Source: JBBQUN01 sp963698395 (GTDB lineage Bacteria > Actinomycetota > Acidimicrobiia > Acidimicrobiales > SZUA-35). Taken from it: a stretch of DNA of 64,000 nucleotides. The stretch is from contig CAVOQQ010000006.1 of the NCBI GenBank assembly GCA_963698395.1, positions 186,001 to 250,000 of the forward strand, given 5' to 3'. This document shows positions 7,381 through 15,977 of the stretch, one piece after another. The notes beneath the pieces were generated by a model. It did no database searches, had not been told where the DNA came from, and saw only the letters and a program-made list of their open reading frames with translations. Each line of letters starts with the position of its first letter. Within the stretch, counting starts at the first letter, position 1. Position numbers and translations under genes: made by a program.

Positions 7381-8727
7381 TCATAGTGGCATGTTGTCGT
7401 GGCGGCGGGGTCTGAGTGGCTCTCGCTTGGTGATCAGCATCGTGAGTGCGGCGGCGATCTCTCGCCTGGTGTCCACCGGATCGATGACCCCACTGATCGA
7501 GCCTCGCTCGGCCGTGGGGTAGGGCGTGAGGTATCGGGCTTCGTAGTCGAGCTCGAGGCCCACCCGTTCCTCGGGCGTTGCGTTGCGGTGCAGGATCTCG
7601 ACCGCGCCCTTGGCACCCATCACCGCCACTTCGGCGTTGGGCCACGCCAGCATGATGTCGTTGCCCATGTAGCGCGAATCCATCACGATGTAGGCGCCGC
7701 CGTAGGACTTGCGGATGATCAACGCGATGCGGGGCACCGTCGCACGGGCATAGGCGAACGCCAGCTGCGCACCATGTCGGATCATGCCGCGCCACTCGAG
7801 ATCCTTGCCCGGCAGGAAGCCCGAGGTGTCGACGAGGGTCAGGAGGGGCACGCTGAAGGCGTCGCAGACCTGAACGAATCGAGCGCCCTTGTGGCTCGCC
7901 GGAATGTCGATGCTTCCGGCCAGCGCCTGGCTCTGGTTGGCAACGATGCCGACCGTGTAGCCATCGATGGTCGCGAACCCGGTGACGAGGTTCGGAGCGA
8001 AGGAAGCCCGTACTTCGAGGAAGTCGTCGTCGTCGGCAAGATCTCGGATGATGTCTCGCACGTCGTAGGAGCCGGTGGGGTGCGAAGGCACGGTGGCGGC
8101 GGCGATGTCGGTGTTTCGATCGATGGGGTCGGCGGTCTCGACTCTGGCCGGAAGGGCGTCGACATGATCGGGGAGATAGGCAAGCACGGCCGACATGGCT
8201 TCGATGGCCTCGTCGGCGTCGGCAACGATCATCGTGGCCACGCCGCTCGAGCGAGCGTGCGAGCTCGAGCCGCCGAGGTCTTCGGCCGAGATCGGGACCC
8301 CGGTGAACGACGCCACCATGTGTGGCCCGGAGACGAACGCATAGGCGTCGCTGGTGAAGAACGTGAAGTCGGCCAAGCCGAGCATGAGCGCTGGGCCCGA
8401 GACCACCGGGCCCGTGGCCGTCAGCAGGATCGGAACGACGCCCGAAGACTTGACCAGCTCGCTCGCAGCCCGGCCCCACCCGACGACGGCCTCGACGCCT
8501 TCGGCGACATCGACACCGCTGGTCGACAAGAGCCCGACGATGGGCAACCGTTCTTCTCGTGCGGACCGAAAGGCGCGCTCGAGGACGGCAGCGTCGTGAG
8601 TGGTCAGCGCTCCACGGTTCTCGCCGCCGCGCACCGACACCAACATCACGCGCCTGCCGTCGAGTTCGGTGAGGGCGGCGCGAGTTTGCGACGAGGAGGA
8701 TGCCCAGATGGGTACCGATGAACTCAT
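7381..8727 (-). CDS. Acyl-CoA carboxylase beta subunit (carboxyltransferase), N-terminally short
   Basis: This 448-residue protein belongs to the AccD/PccB carboxyltransferase family, which moves CO2 from biotin to acetyl- or propionyl-CoA. Both crotonase-fold halves are visible, including DDDFLEVRASFAPNLVTGF, VDTSGFLPGKDLEWRGMIRHG and IIRKSYGGAYIVMDSRYMG. Usual family members are about 510-540 residues; here the conserved N-terminal segment with the 'GKLTARERI' type motif is absent. No biotin carboxylase or biotin carrier gene is nearby, so the substrate cannot be assigned. The start codon overlaps the stop of the upstream LysR gene (ATGA), so the regulator and enzyme are translationally coupled. 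Confidence 0.85.
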   Translation of the reverse strand: MSSSVPIWASSSSQTRAALTELDGRRVMLVSVRGGENRGALTTHDAAVLERAFRSAREERLPIVGLLSTSGVDVAEGVEAVVGWGRAASELVKSSGVVPILLTATGPVVSGPALMLGLADFTFFTSDAYAFVSGPHMVASFTGVPISAEDLGGSSSHARSSGVATMIVADADEAIEAMSAVLAYLPDHVDALPARVETADPIDRNTDIAAATVPSHPTGSYDVRDIIRDLADDDDFLEVRASFAPNLVTGFATIDGYTVGIVANQSQALAGSIDIPASHKGARFVQVCDAFSVPLLTLVDTSGFLPGKDLEWRGMIRHGAQLAFAYARATVPRIALIIRKSYGGAYIVMDSRYMGNDIMLAWPNAEVAVMGAKGAVEILHRNATPEERVGLELDYEARYLTPYPTAERGSISGVIDPVDTRREIAAALTMLITKREPLRPRRHDNMPL

Positions 8728-9659
8728 GCGTCGGTTCTACCGGCTTTCGGGGCAGCGAAGACGCCTGTCACGTGTTCGGCCTCGGCCGCGATGATCGAGC
8801 GCAGTGCGTCTTCGGTGACCTTGGCGGCGACCGAGGGCATGCCCCGTCGGCGCACCGCGATGCCGACACTGCGCTGACCGAGTTCGGGAATGCTGATGCT
8901 CACCCAGTTGCCCCCGAGCCATCCGGGAATCGCCGTGGCAGGGACGATGGCGACGCCGAAACCCTGGAAGGCGAGACTGGCCATGAGCCGCAGGCCGTCG
9001 ACTTCGAGCTGGGGAATCGCACGGAGTCCGTGGGCCTCGAACGCACTGTCGACCTCTTCGCGAAACGGTGTGCCCTCGGCGGCGAGCAGGAGGCGATGCC
9101 GAGCGAGGTCGGTCATCGAAACGGTGCCGGCGACGCTGGCCAGCTCGTGATCGGCAGGGGCGACCACGATGCGATCTTCGGTGAAGAGCGGCTCACAGCG
9201 AACCTCGGGTTCCTCGACGGGCAGCCCGACGACACACAGATCGAGCCCGCCATCGAGGAGGCGGAGGATCAGTGAGGTGGTCGTGCCTTCCGCCACCACC
9301 AGGTGCACCTCGGGCGCCGTTCGTGCCAGGACGTCGACCAGGAGAGGCGTCAACCAGCGGGCGGTGGTGCCGATGATGCCGATGCGCACCGTGCCTCGCG
9401 GCGAGCCTCGGAGCGACGAGACGTCGGCCTGGAGTGAGTCGAGTTCGCTCTGGATGCGACGCACGCGGCTGACGACCGCGTCGCCTTCCTGGGTGGTGAG
9501 CCCGGTTGCTCGATCGATGAGAATGGCATCGAGCTCACGTTCGAGGCGGGCCACGTGGGTGCTGATGTTGGACTGCACCGTGTGGGTCGCTCGTGCGGCA
9601 GCGGTGAAGCCGCCATGTTCCACGACGGCGAGAAACGCTTGGAGTTGCCGCAGGTCCAT
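8724..9659 (-). CDS. LysR-type transcriptional regulator
   Basis: The 311-residue protein begins MDLRQLQAFLAVVEHGGFTA, a standard LysR winged helix-turn-helix (residues 1-60), followed by a linker helix and a periplasmic-binding-like effector domain (about 90-295). I chose ATG 9659 because GGAAGGAT lies 7 bp upstream; the frame itself extends to 9725. Unlike most LysR genes it is not divergent from its target: it runs in the same direction and overlaps the carboxyltransferase start by 4 bases. This suggests co-expression, possibly with autoregulation, and control by a CoA ester or fatty-acid precursor, though that is only inference. Confidence 0.93.
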   Translation of the reverse strand: MDLRQLQAFLAVVEHGGFTAAARATHTVQSNISTHVARLERELDAILIDRATGLTTQEGDAVVSRVRRIQSELDSLQADVSSLRGSPRGTVRIGIIGTTARWLTPLLVDVLARTAPEVHLVVAEGTTTSLILRLLDGGLDLCVVGLPVEEPEVRCEPLFTEDRIVVAPADHELASVAGTVSMTDLARHRLLLAAEGTPFREEVDSAFEAHGLRAIPQLEVDGLRLMASLAFQGFGVAIVPATAIPGWLGGNWVSISIPELGQRSVGIAVRRRGMPSVAAKVTEDALRSIIAAEAEHVTGVFAAPKAGRTDA

Positions 9660-9760
9660 CAACTGATCCTTCCACACCACGTCTCGGTGCACACGAACTG
9701 CCGGACGAGGCTCGGGGCGAGACATCGTCAGGAGAGATGGAGGGTATCAGTCTGAACTAC

Positions 9761-9790
9761 TGGACAGATGACCGGTCGGTCTCTTACGAT
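9761..9790 (+). promoter_or_regulatory. Promoter of the 6C RNA
   Basis: TGGACA (9761-9766) and TACGAT (9785-9790) are separated by 18 bp and place the RNA start near 9797. It matches a sigma-A type promoter well. Confidence 0.6.
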
Positions 9791-9796
9791 CTTCGA

Positions 9797-9912
9797 AGAC
9801 CGAGCGGCCTTCGGTCCCCCTTGATGAAAGCCGCTCGTGGCGATTAGGTCGGTCCCCCTCGTACCTGACGCCCCGAAACCGGCCCCTTTGGGAGGCCGGT
9901 TTCGTTCTTTTT
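9797..9912 (+). ncRNA. 6C small RNA
   Basis: Two successive hairpins carry C-rich loops, the hallmark of the actinobacterial 6C RNA (called B11 in Mycobacterium). Hairpin 1: CGAGCGGC (9801-9808) pairs with GCCGCTCG (9830-9837), loop containing GGTCCCCCTTG. Hairpin 2: GGCG plus TTAGGT (9839-9849) pairs with ACCTGA plus CGCC (9863-9872), loop containing GGTCCCCCTCG. A Rho-independent terminator follows directly. In mycobacteria and corynebacteria the C-loops pair with G-rich ribosome binding regions of target mRNAs. The RNA is transcribed from the gap between the LysR gene and the PfkB gene, opposite to LysR. Confidence 0.85.
9874..9912 (+). terminator. Rho-independent terminator of the 6C RNA
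   Basis: CGAAACCGGCC and GGCCGGTTTCG form an 11-bp stem, followed by TTCTTTTT. It is the only textbook T-tract terminator I find in this window. Confidence 0.85.
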
Positions 9913-9981
9913 GGCACGGCGGAGAACTTGGTGTGGTCCAAGGTGTCGTCGCTCGGGGCCGTGGCGCGATGTTGGGAGCGC

Positions 9982-10031
9982 AGCGAGCAACTCGGTGAGA
10001 GAGGAAGCCCCCCAGGGCTGACGAACGGCGG
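9982..10031 (+). repeat. 50-bp dispersed repeat, copy A
   Basis: This 50-bp unit (starting AGCGAGCAACTCGGT and ending AGGGCTGACGAACGGCGG) matches copy B at 13459-13508 at 48 of 50 positions. It lies downstream of a terminator, and the sequence just after it (CGGTTTCGTTCT, from 10028) repeats the 3' arm of that terminator (from 9897). Confidence 0.75.
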
Positions 10032-10053
10032 TTTCGTTCTCTTCTGAGTGATG

Positions 10054-10059
10054 TAGCGT
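10054..10059 (+). promoter_or_regulatory. -10 box for a leaderless mRNA
   Basis: TAGCGT ends 6 bp before the ATG of the PfkB kinase gene; no Shine-Dalgarno sequence lies between. Confidence 0.5.
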
Positions 10060-10065
10060 CTCGAC

Positions 10066-10944
10066 ATGATTCTCTCTGCCGGCGAAGCGCTGGTCGACAT
10101 CTTGCCCGATGGTCGTGCCGTTCCCGGCGGCGGACCGATGAACGCGGCGATCACCGTGTCCCGACTCGGCGCACCGGGGGGATTCCTCGGTCGGGTGTCG
10201 ACCGACGAGCACGGTGAGGCGATCTGGGCGCACCTCGAAGCGTCCAACGTCGATCTTCGCTTTGCCCAACGTGGCCCCGAACCCACCGCGCGGGCCATCG
10301 TCACCACGTTCCCGGTGCAATCGTTCGTCTTCGATGGCGAGGGCACGGCCGATGCCTGTCTCGGGCCGCTCGACGTCGAGGCGATCAACGCCGTGGCCAC
10401 GATCCTCCACGGCGGAACGCTCGGGATCTTTCGTGGCTCGACGGCCGACGAATACCGGAGACTGCTCGACTCGTTCGATGGCATGGTCTCGTTCGACCCC
10501 AACATCCGACCGCAGATCATGGGTGATCAGGCCGAGGTCTGGTGGCGCTACGCCGATGCGTGGCTCGATCGGGCCGACCTGGTTCGTGGCTCGGACGAGG
10601 ACTTCGATTGGATGCAGACCACGCCCGACGAGCTTCTCGAACGGGGAGCCACCGTCGTGATGCGCACGGTCGGTCCCGACGGTGTCGTGGTCCACCTCGC
10701 CTCGGGTGCAACGGTGCGCGTGGCGGCCGAACCGGTCGAGGTGGTCGACACCGTCGGCGCCGGCGATTCGTTCTGCGGTGCCGTGCTGACCCAGCTCCAC
10801 GAACGTGAGGCGCCACGACGAGGTCTGGCCGACATCGATGCAGCGGAGTGGTCGGCCATCGCCTCCTTCGCCGTGTCCGTGGCCGCCATCACCGTGTCTC
10901 GGGCCGGCGCCAACCCTCCATGGCGAAGCGAGCTCGCCGAGTAG
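10066..10944 (+). CDS. PfkB family carbohydrate kinase (fructokinase-like)
   Basis: A 292-residue ribokinase-fold sugar kinase. The N-terminal GGGPMNAAITVSRLG and the C-terminal DTVGAGDSFCGAV signatures (anion hole and catalytic Asp) are intact, so it should be an active ATP-dependent sugar kinase. The overall pattern is closest to fructokinases, but the exact sugar cannot be read from sequence. It stands alone on the plus strand between the 6C RNA and a secreted nucleotidase, with no transporter or glycosidase nearby. A TAGCGT box 6 bp upstream of the ATG suggests leaderless expression. Confidence 0.88.
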   Translation: MILSAGEALVDILPDGRAVPGGGPMNAAITVSRLGAPGGFLGRVSTDEHGEAIWAHLEASNVDLRFAQRGPEPTARAIVTTFPVQSFVFDGEGTADACLGPLDVEAINAVATILHGGTLGIFRGSTADEYRRLLDSFDGMVSFDPNIRPQIMGDQAEVWWRYADAWLDRADLVRGSDEDFDWMQTTPDELLERGATVVMRTVGPDGVVVHLASGATVRVAAEPVEVVDTVGAGDSFCGAVLTQLHEREAPRRGLADIDAAEWSAIASFAVSVAAITVSRAGANPPWRSELAE

Positions 10945-11121
10945 TCGGCAGCCGCTCGATCGAACGAGTGCACGAGCAGAACCGTCACGTTGCGTGGCGG
11001 TTGGGTGAACGCTCCGCGACCTCTGCCTCAATTCTTGCCGGTGGCCGGGCGACGAGAACAACTCTCGTGGTATGACCATTGCCGTGCTATTTGCAGCGAT
11101 GTGTCAGCGGAAGAGGAGAGC

Positions 11122-13380
11122 ATGCGCAGAATGAACGAACGCCAACCGAACAGGCACCGGAGGCTTGCCTCGGCAGCACTGGCGGTGGTCGCAGGAGCGA
11201 GCGCCATCGCCGTGGCCCCGGTTTCTGCCCAGAGCCCAGCGGCGCCGGCCGCGGCGCTTCAGGTGTCGGACACGCCGGTTGGCCTGGCCGTCAACGAAGA
11301 GGTCGGACGTATCGAACGTGCGTATCTGACGATTCTCGGGCGCGTGCCCGACGTCGACGGCCTGAGCTACTGGCTCACCCAGAATCAGAACGGGCTGAGC
11401 TACGACGCCATCGTCGACCTCTTCCTTTCCTCCCCCGAGCGCGAGCGACGGTTCGGACCATCGGTCTCGGACTCGGTGTTCCTCGACAACCTCTACAACG
11501 ATGCGCTCAGTCGCACCCCCGACGAGGGCGGCAAGGCGTACTGGCTCGGACAACTGGCCAACGGCGTGTCCCGCGTCGAAATCGTCAAGGTCTTCGCCGA
11601 TTCTCCAGAGCAGCGCGAGCGCACCAAGCCGCAGGGCGACTTCAAGCTCAACATCCTGCACATCAATGACCATCACTCGCATCTCAACCCCGACGGTGTC
11701 GGCCTGACCCTCGCCGGCGAAGACACCGATGCCGTCCTGGGCGGGTTCCCGAGCGTGGTCGCCAAGTTCAAGGAACTCGAGGCAGCGAATGCCGGCGAAC
11801 CGATCATGAAGATCCATGCCGGTGACGCCATCACCGGCACGCTGTACTACTCGCTGTTTGGTGGCGAGGCCGACGCCGCACTCATGAACGAGATCTGCTT
11901 CGATGCCTTCGAGCTCGGCAACCACGAGTTCGATGGTTCCGACAGCGGCCTGAAGTCGTTCCTCGACGACCTGGCGGCAGGCGACTGCAACACGCCGGTG
12001 CTGGGAGCGAACGTGTTGCCGAAGGTGGGAACACCGCTGGCCGAGGAAGGTCCCAACCAGTACATCCGGCCATGGATCGTCAAGCCGTATGGCAATGGTG
12101 AGTACGTGGCCTACATCGGCCTCGACATCGCCGACAAGACCAAGTTGTCATCGAGTCCGCTCAAGACCACGCAGTTCCTCGACGAGGTCGAGACGGCTCA
12201 GCGTTATGTCGACGAGATGACCCGAGTCGGCATCAACAAGATCGTGCTGGTGACCCACTATCAGTACGCCAACGATCTGGCCCTGGCGTCACAGGTCAGC
12301 GGTGTCGATGTGATCATCGGCGGCGACTCCCACACCCTGCTCGGCGACTTCGACGAGGTCGGACTCACCAGCGGCGGCCCGTACCCGACCATGACCACCG
12401 ATGCGAAGGGACTGCCGGTCTGTATCGCTCAGGCGTGGCAGTACTCGGCAGTCGTCGGTGAGCTCGAGATCGATTGGGATCGCTATGGGCACGTGGCGAG
12501 CTGCTCCGGTACGCCGCACCTCATCCTCGGTTCGGAGTTCACCCGTGCCGATGCCAACGGCGACGATGTCGTCCTTGCCGGCGCAGATCTCGCTGCGGTC
12601 GAGGCCTACATCGCTTCCAAGGCGAATCTTTCGATCGTCACCCCTGACGCCACTGCGCAGGCCGTGCTCGATGGCTACGCAGCCCAGGTGGCGGTGCTCG
12701 AGCAGCAGGTCATCGGTCGGGCAACGAGCGACCTCTGCCTGGAACGGATTCCCGGCCAGGGTCGAAGCACCATCGATGGTTGCCTCGAGAAGACGGCACA
12801 GACCGGTGGTGAGGTGCAGCAGCTCGTCGTCGACGGCTTCCTGGCCCGCAGCTTCGAAGCCGACATCGCGCTCCAGAACTCCGGTGGCGTCCGTGTCGAC
12901 ATCCTTGCCGGCGAGTACACCATCGCTGACGCCTTCGAACTCCTGCCATTCGCCAACACCATGGTGAACATGGAGATGACCGGGGCGCAGATCGTGGCCT
13001 CGCTCGAGGAAGGCATCGAGAACGCCACCCGTTCGGGCGGTTCGACCGGCGCCTATCCGTATGCATCGGGTCTGCGCTGGGACGCCGATCTGACCAAGCC
13101 GATGGGCCAGCGGGTCACCAACGTCGAGGTTCGTCCTCGAGGAGCGACCACCTGGACCCCGATCGGCGCCACCGACAGCTATACGGTCGTGACCAACGAC
13201 TTCATGGCCGGCGGCGGCGACGGCTACTTCACCATGGGTGAGATCTTCGATGCCGGCCGCTACGTCGACACCTATCTCGACTATGCCCAGGGTTGGATCG
13301 ACTACGTGGAGCAAGATCTCGGCGGTGTGATCAGCGCCCCGACCGAGTTCTCGACCCAGTCGTTCATCCCGGCAGGCTGA
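11122..13380 (+). CDS. Secreted DUF4214 / 5'-nucleotidase (UshA-like) protein
   Basis: This 752-residue protein starts with a signal peptide (positive MRRMNERQPNRHRR, hydrophobic core, cleavage near VSAQS). A DUF4214 domain (about 50-150, with 'AYLTILGRVPDVDGLSYWL') follows. Then come a calcineurin-like metallophosphatase (about 170-440: ILHINDHHSHL, GDAITG, LGNHEFDG, VTHYQY, GGDSHT) and a 5'-nucleotidase C-terminal domain (about 560-745: QNSGGVRVDI, NDFMAGGGDGY). It should release phosphate from extracellular nucleotides. DUF4214 domains are found in secreted or surface proteins, so it may be cell-attached. ATG 11122 has GAGGAG 4 bp upstream; longer readings of the frame lack a signal peptide. 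A palindromic terminator follows. Confidence 0.92.
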   Translation: MRRMNERQPNRHRRLASAALAVVAGASAIAVAPVSAQSPAAPAAALQVSDTPVGLAVNEEVGRIERAYLTILGRVPDVDGLSYWLTQNQNGLSYDAIVDLFLSSPERERRFGPSVSDSVFLDNLYNDALSRTPDEGGKAYWLGQLANGVSRVEIVKVFADSPEQRERTKPQGDFKLNILHINDHHSHLNPDGVGLTLAGEDTDAVLGGFPSVVAKFKELEAANAGEPIMKIHAGDAITGTLYYSLFGGEADAALMNEICFDAFELGNHEFDGSDSGLKSFLDDLAAGDCNTPVLGANVLPKVGTPLAEEGPNQYIRPWIVKPYGNGEYVAYIGLDIADKTKLSSSPLKTTQFLDEVETAQRYVDEMTRVGINKIVLVTHYQYANDLALASQVSGVDVIIGGDSHTLLGDFDEVGLTSGGPYPTMTTDAKGLPVCIAQAWQYSAVVGELEIDWDRYGHVASCSGTPHLILGSEFTRADANGDDVVLAGADLAAVEAYIASKANLSIVTPDATAQAVLDGYAAQVAVLEQQVIGRATSDLCLERIPGQGRSTIDGCLEKTAQTGGEVQQLVVDGFLARSFEADIALQNSGGVRVDILAGEYTIADAFELLPFANTMVNMEMTGAQIVASLEEGIENATRSGGSTGAYPYASGLRWDADLTKPMGQRVTNVEVRPRGATTWTPIGATDSYTVVTNDFMAGGGDGYFTMGEIFDAGRYVDTYLDYAQGWIDYVEQDLGGVISAPTEFSTQSFIPAG

Positions 13381-13390
13381 GCGAAACGGA

Positions 13391-13424
13391 AGGAGCCCCC
13401 GCCGAATTCGGCGGGGGCTCCTTC
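13391..13424. terminator. Terminator after the 5'-nucleotidase gene
   Basis: A perfect 34-bp palindrome (AAGGAGCCCCCGCCGAA and complement) lies 10 bp after the stop codon and between convergent genes. Confidence 0.75.
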
Positions 13425-13458
13425 GCGTCGGGCTCAGATTGTGTCGAGTTGTGAGCGC

Positions 13459-13508
13459 TAGCGAGCAACTCGGTAAGAGAGGAAGCCCGCCAGGGCTGAC
13501 GAACGGCG
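13459..13508 (+). repeat. 50-bp dispersed repeat, copy B
   Basis: Matches copy A (9982-10031) at 48 of 50 positions. It also sits just downstream of a terminator. The 19-bp end of that terminator (GGCGGGGGCTCCTTCGCGT, 13410-13428) recurs immediately at the 3' end of the repeat (13504-13522), so the unit is bracketed by a direct repeat of local sequence. Confidence 0.8.
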
Positions 13509-13531
13509 GGGGCTCCTTCGCGTTCGCTACG

Positions 13532-15826
13532 TCATTTGCCGAGGTTGCGGCGGATCACGTTGAGCGCCGAACCGGCCTTGAACCACTCGATCTGCTCGGG
13601 GGAGAAGGTGTGGTTGGCCTTGAAGCTCCAGGCCTCGCCGGCGGGGTTGGTGACCTCGACCTCGACCTGCTTGCCGGGTGCGAGCCCGGCAAGATCGCGG
13701 ACCGCGATTCGGTCGTCTTCGCCGATCTTGTCGTAATCGGCCGGATCGGCGAAGGTCAGCGGCACCATGCCTTGCTTCTTCAGGTTGGTCTCGTGAATGC
13801 GGGCGAACGATCGGGCGATGGCCACCAGCCCCATGCGGAAGCGGGGTTCCATGGCGGCGTGCTCGCGTGAGGAGCCCTCGCCCATGTTCTCGTCGCCGAT
13901 GACGACCCAAGGCTGGCCCGCTTCGTGGTACGCCTTGGCCATGTTCGGGAAGGTGTCGATGCTGCCGTCGAGCTGGTTCTTGCCGTAGCCGACGTCGTAC
14001 TCGCTGCCGTCGGCCTTGCGGAAGGCATTGACGGCGCCGAGGTAGAGGTTGCCCGAGATGTTCTCGAGGTGGCCGCGGTACTTGAGCCACGGCCCGGCCA
14101 TCGAGATGTGGTCGGTGGTGAACTTCCCCTGCGCCTTCACGAGGACGGGCAGGTTCTCGTAGTCGTTGCCGTCCCAGGCGGGGAAGGGAGCGAGCAGCTG
14201 GAGTCGGTCCGAGGTGGGCGACACCGCCACGCTGATGTCGGAGCCGTCGGCCGGCGGGGCGACGAAGGTGTCTTCGCCCGGGTCGAATCCCTTCGGCGGC
14301 AGCTCGATGCCGACGGGCACCGACAGCGACACTTCTTCGCCGGCGTCGTTGGTGAGCGTGCCGTTGATGAAGTCGAAGTCGACCGTTCCTGCCAGCGCCA
14401 GGGCCATGACGGTTTCGGGTGAGGTGACGAAGGCGAGCGTCGCGGCATCGCCGTCGTTGCGCTTCGGGAAGTTGCGGTTGTAGGAGGTGACGATCACGTT
14501 CGGAATGCCGGGCTCGCGTTCGTCGGAGCGATCCCACTGGCCGATGCAGGGGCCACAGGCGTTGGCGAGCACGGTGGCTCCCAGCGCCTCGAAGTCGGCG
14601 AGGAGGCCGTCGCGTTCGATGGTGGCCCGCACCTGTTCGGAGCCGGGAGTGATCAGGAGCTCGGTCTTGAGCGACAGGCCCTTGGCCTTCGCCTCGCGAG
14701 CGATCGAGGCAGCACGCGTGATGTCTTCATACGACGAGTTGGTGCAGCTGCCGATGAGGGCGGCGCTGATCTCGAGTGGCCAACCCTCGGCCTTGGCCTC
14801 GGCCCCGAGGTCTTTGACCTCGCGGGCGAGATCGGGCGTGTGGGGGCCGTTGATGTGCGGGGTGAGGGTGGACAGGTCGATCTCGATGACCTGGTCGTAG
14901 TAGCTGGCCGGATCGGCGAGCACCTCGTCGTCGGGACGCAGGTGGTGGGCAACGGCGTTGGCGGCGTCGGCGGTGGCCTCTCGACCGGTGCTCTTGAGGT
15001 AGCGGGCGATGGCGTCGTCGTAGGCGAACAGCGACGTGGTGGCACCGATCTCGGCGCCCATGTTGCAGATGGTGGCCTTGCCGGTGGCCGAGATGGACTG
15101 TGCGCCCGGGCCGATGTACTCGACGATCGCGCCGGTGCCACCCTTGACCGTGAGGATCTCGGCGACCTTCAAGATGACGTCTTTCGGGGCGGACCAGCCG
15201 CTGAGCTCACCGGTGAGGTGCACGCCGATCATCTTGGGGAAGCGGACGTTCCACGGGTTGCCGGTCATGACGTCGACGGCGTCGGCGCCGCCGACGCCGA
15301 TGGCGATCATGCCGAGGCCCCCCGCATTGGGGGTGTGGGAGTCGGTGCCGATCATCATGCCGCCGGGGAAGGCGTAGTTCTCGAGCACGACCTGGTGGAT
15401 GATGCCGCTGCCGGGCTTCCAGAAGCCGCCGCCGTACTTGGCCGAGATGGACTCGAGGAAGTGATACACCTCTTCGTTGGTGTCGATCGCTCGGAGGAGG
15501 TCTTGCTTTGCTTCGACCTTGGCCTGGATGAGGTGGTCGCAATGGGTGGTGGTGGGAACCTGGACTTCGGTGAGCCCGGCGGTGTCGAACTGGAGCCAGG
15601 CCATCTGTGCCGTGGCATCTTGCATGGCCACGCGGTCGGGACGGAAGTCGACGTAGGAGATGCCCCGCTCGACCTCGGCGTCGGGCTGATCGAGATGGTT
15701 GGCGAGGATCTTCTCGGTGAGGGTCAGCGGGCGCCCCAGACGGGTGCGGAAGTTGCCGACTCGCTCGTCGAGCGTGCCGTACACGCCCTCGATCAAGGTG
15801 ATGGGTGTTTCTGGTCCGACGGCCAT
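13532..15826 (-). CDS. acn: Aconitate hydratase (mitochondrial type)
   Basis: This 764-residue enzyme interconverts citrate and isocitrate in the TCA cycle. The [4Fe-4S] ligands are visible in IGSCTNSSYED and NACGPCIGQW, and the swivel-domain active-site motif is GDENMGEGSSREHAA. The length and signatures fit the mitochondrial aconitase family rather than the roughly 900-residue AcnA/IRP type common in other actinobacteria. The ATG is preceded by AGGAG (reverse complement of 15832-15836). It diverges from a GntR regulator with about 150 bp between them, so that regulator may control it. Citrate synthase lies 6.4 kb away on the same strand. Confidence 0.96.
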   Translation of the reverse strand: MAVGPETPITLIEGVYGTLDERVGNFRTRLGRPLTLTEKILANHLDQPDAEVERGISYVDFRPDRVAMQDATAQMAWLQFDTAGLTEVQVPTTTHCDHLIQAKVEAKQDLLRAIDTNEEVYHFLESISAKYGGGFWKPGSGIIHQVVLENYAFPGGMMIGTDSHTPNAGGLGMIAIGVGGADAVDVMTGNPWNVRFPKMIGVHLTGELSGWSAPKDVILKVAEILTVKGGTGAIVEYIGPGAQSISATGKATICNMGAEIGATTSLFAYDDAIARYLKSTGREATADAANAVAHHLRPDDEVLADPASYYDQVIEIDLSTLTPHINGPHTPDLAREVKDLGAEAKAEGWPLEISAALIGSCTNSSYEDITRAASIAREAKAKGLSLKTELLITPGSEQVRATIERDGLLADFEALGATVLANACGPCIGQWDRSDEREPGIPNVIVTSYNRNFPKRNDGDAATLAFVTSPETVMALALAGTVDFDFINGTLTNDAGEEVSLSVPVGIELPPKGFDPGEDTFVAPPADGSDISVAVSPTSDRLQLLAPFPAWDGNDYENLPVLVKAQGKFTTDHISMAGPWLKYRGHLENISGNLYLGAVNAFRKADGSEYDVGYGKNQLDGSIDTFPNMAKAYHEAGQPWVVIGDENMGEGSSREHAAMEPRFRMGLVAIARSFARIHETNLKKQGMVPLTFADPADYDKIGEDDRIAVRDLAGLAPGKQVEVEVTNPAGEAWSFKANHTFSPEQIEWFKAGSALNVIRRNLGK

Positions 15827-15960
15827 GTATGGGCTCCTGGTGATTCGAGGGCTGGTGGTTCGATCGCGATGCTGTTGTTCGGAAGCAGTGCTGTTCGAGA
15901 GTAGGGCTGCTGAGAGCTTTGCCGCTTTTCGAGAGCATTGCTGTCTGAAGTCGACATGTG

Positions 15961-15977
15961 ATACAACTCTAATACAA
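15961..15977. promoter_or_regulatory. ATACAA direct repeat at the GntR start
   Basis: ATACAA occurs at 15961-15966 and 15972-15977, 11 bp apart, directly before the GTG of the GntR gene and in the region shared with aconitase. It is AT-rich against a GC-rich background and could be an operator or promoter core. Confidence 0.35.
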
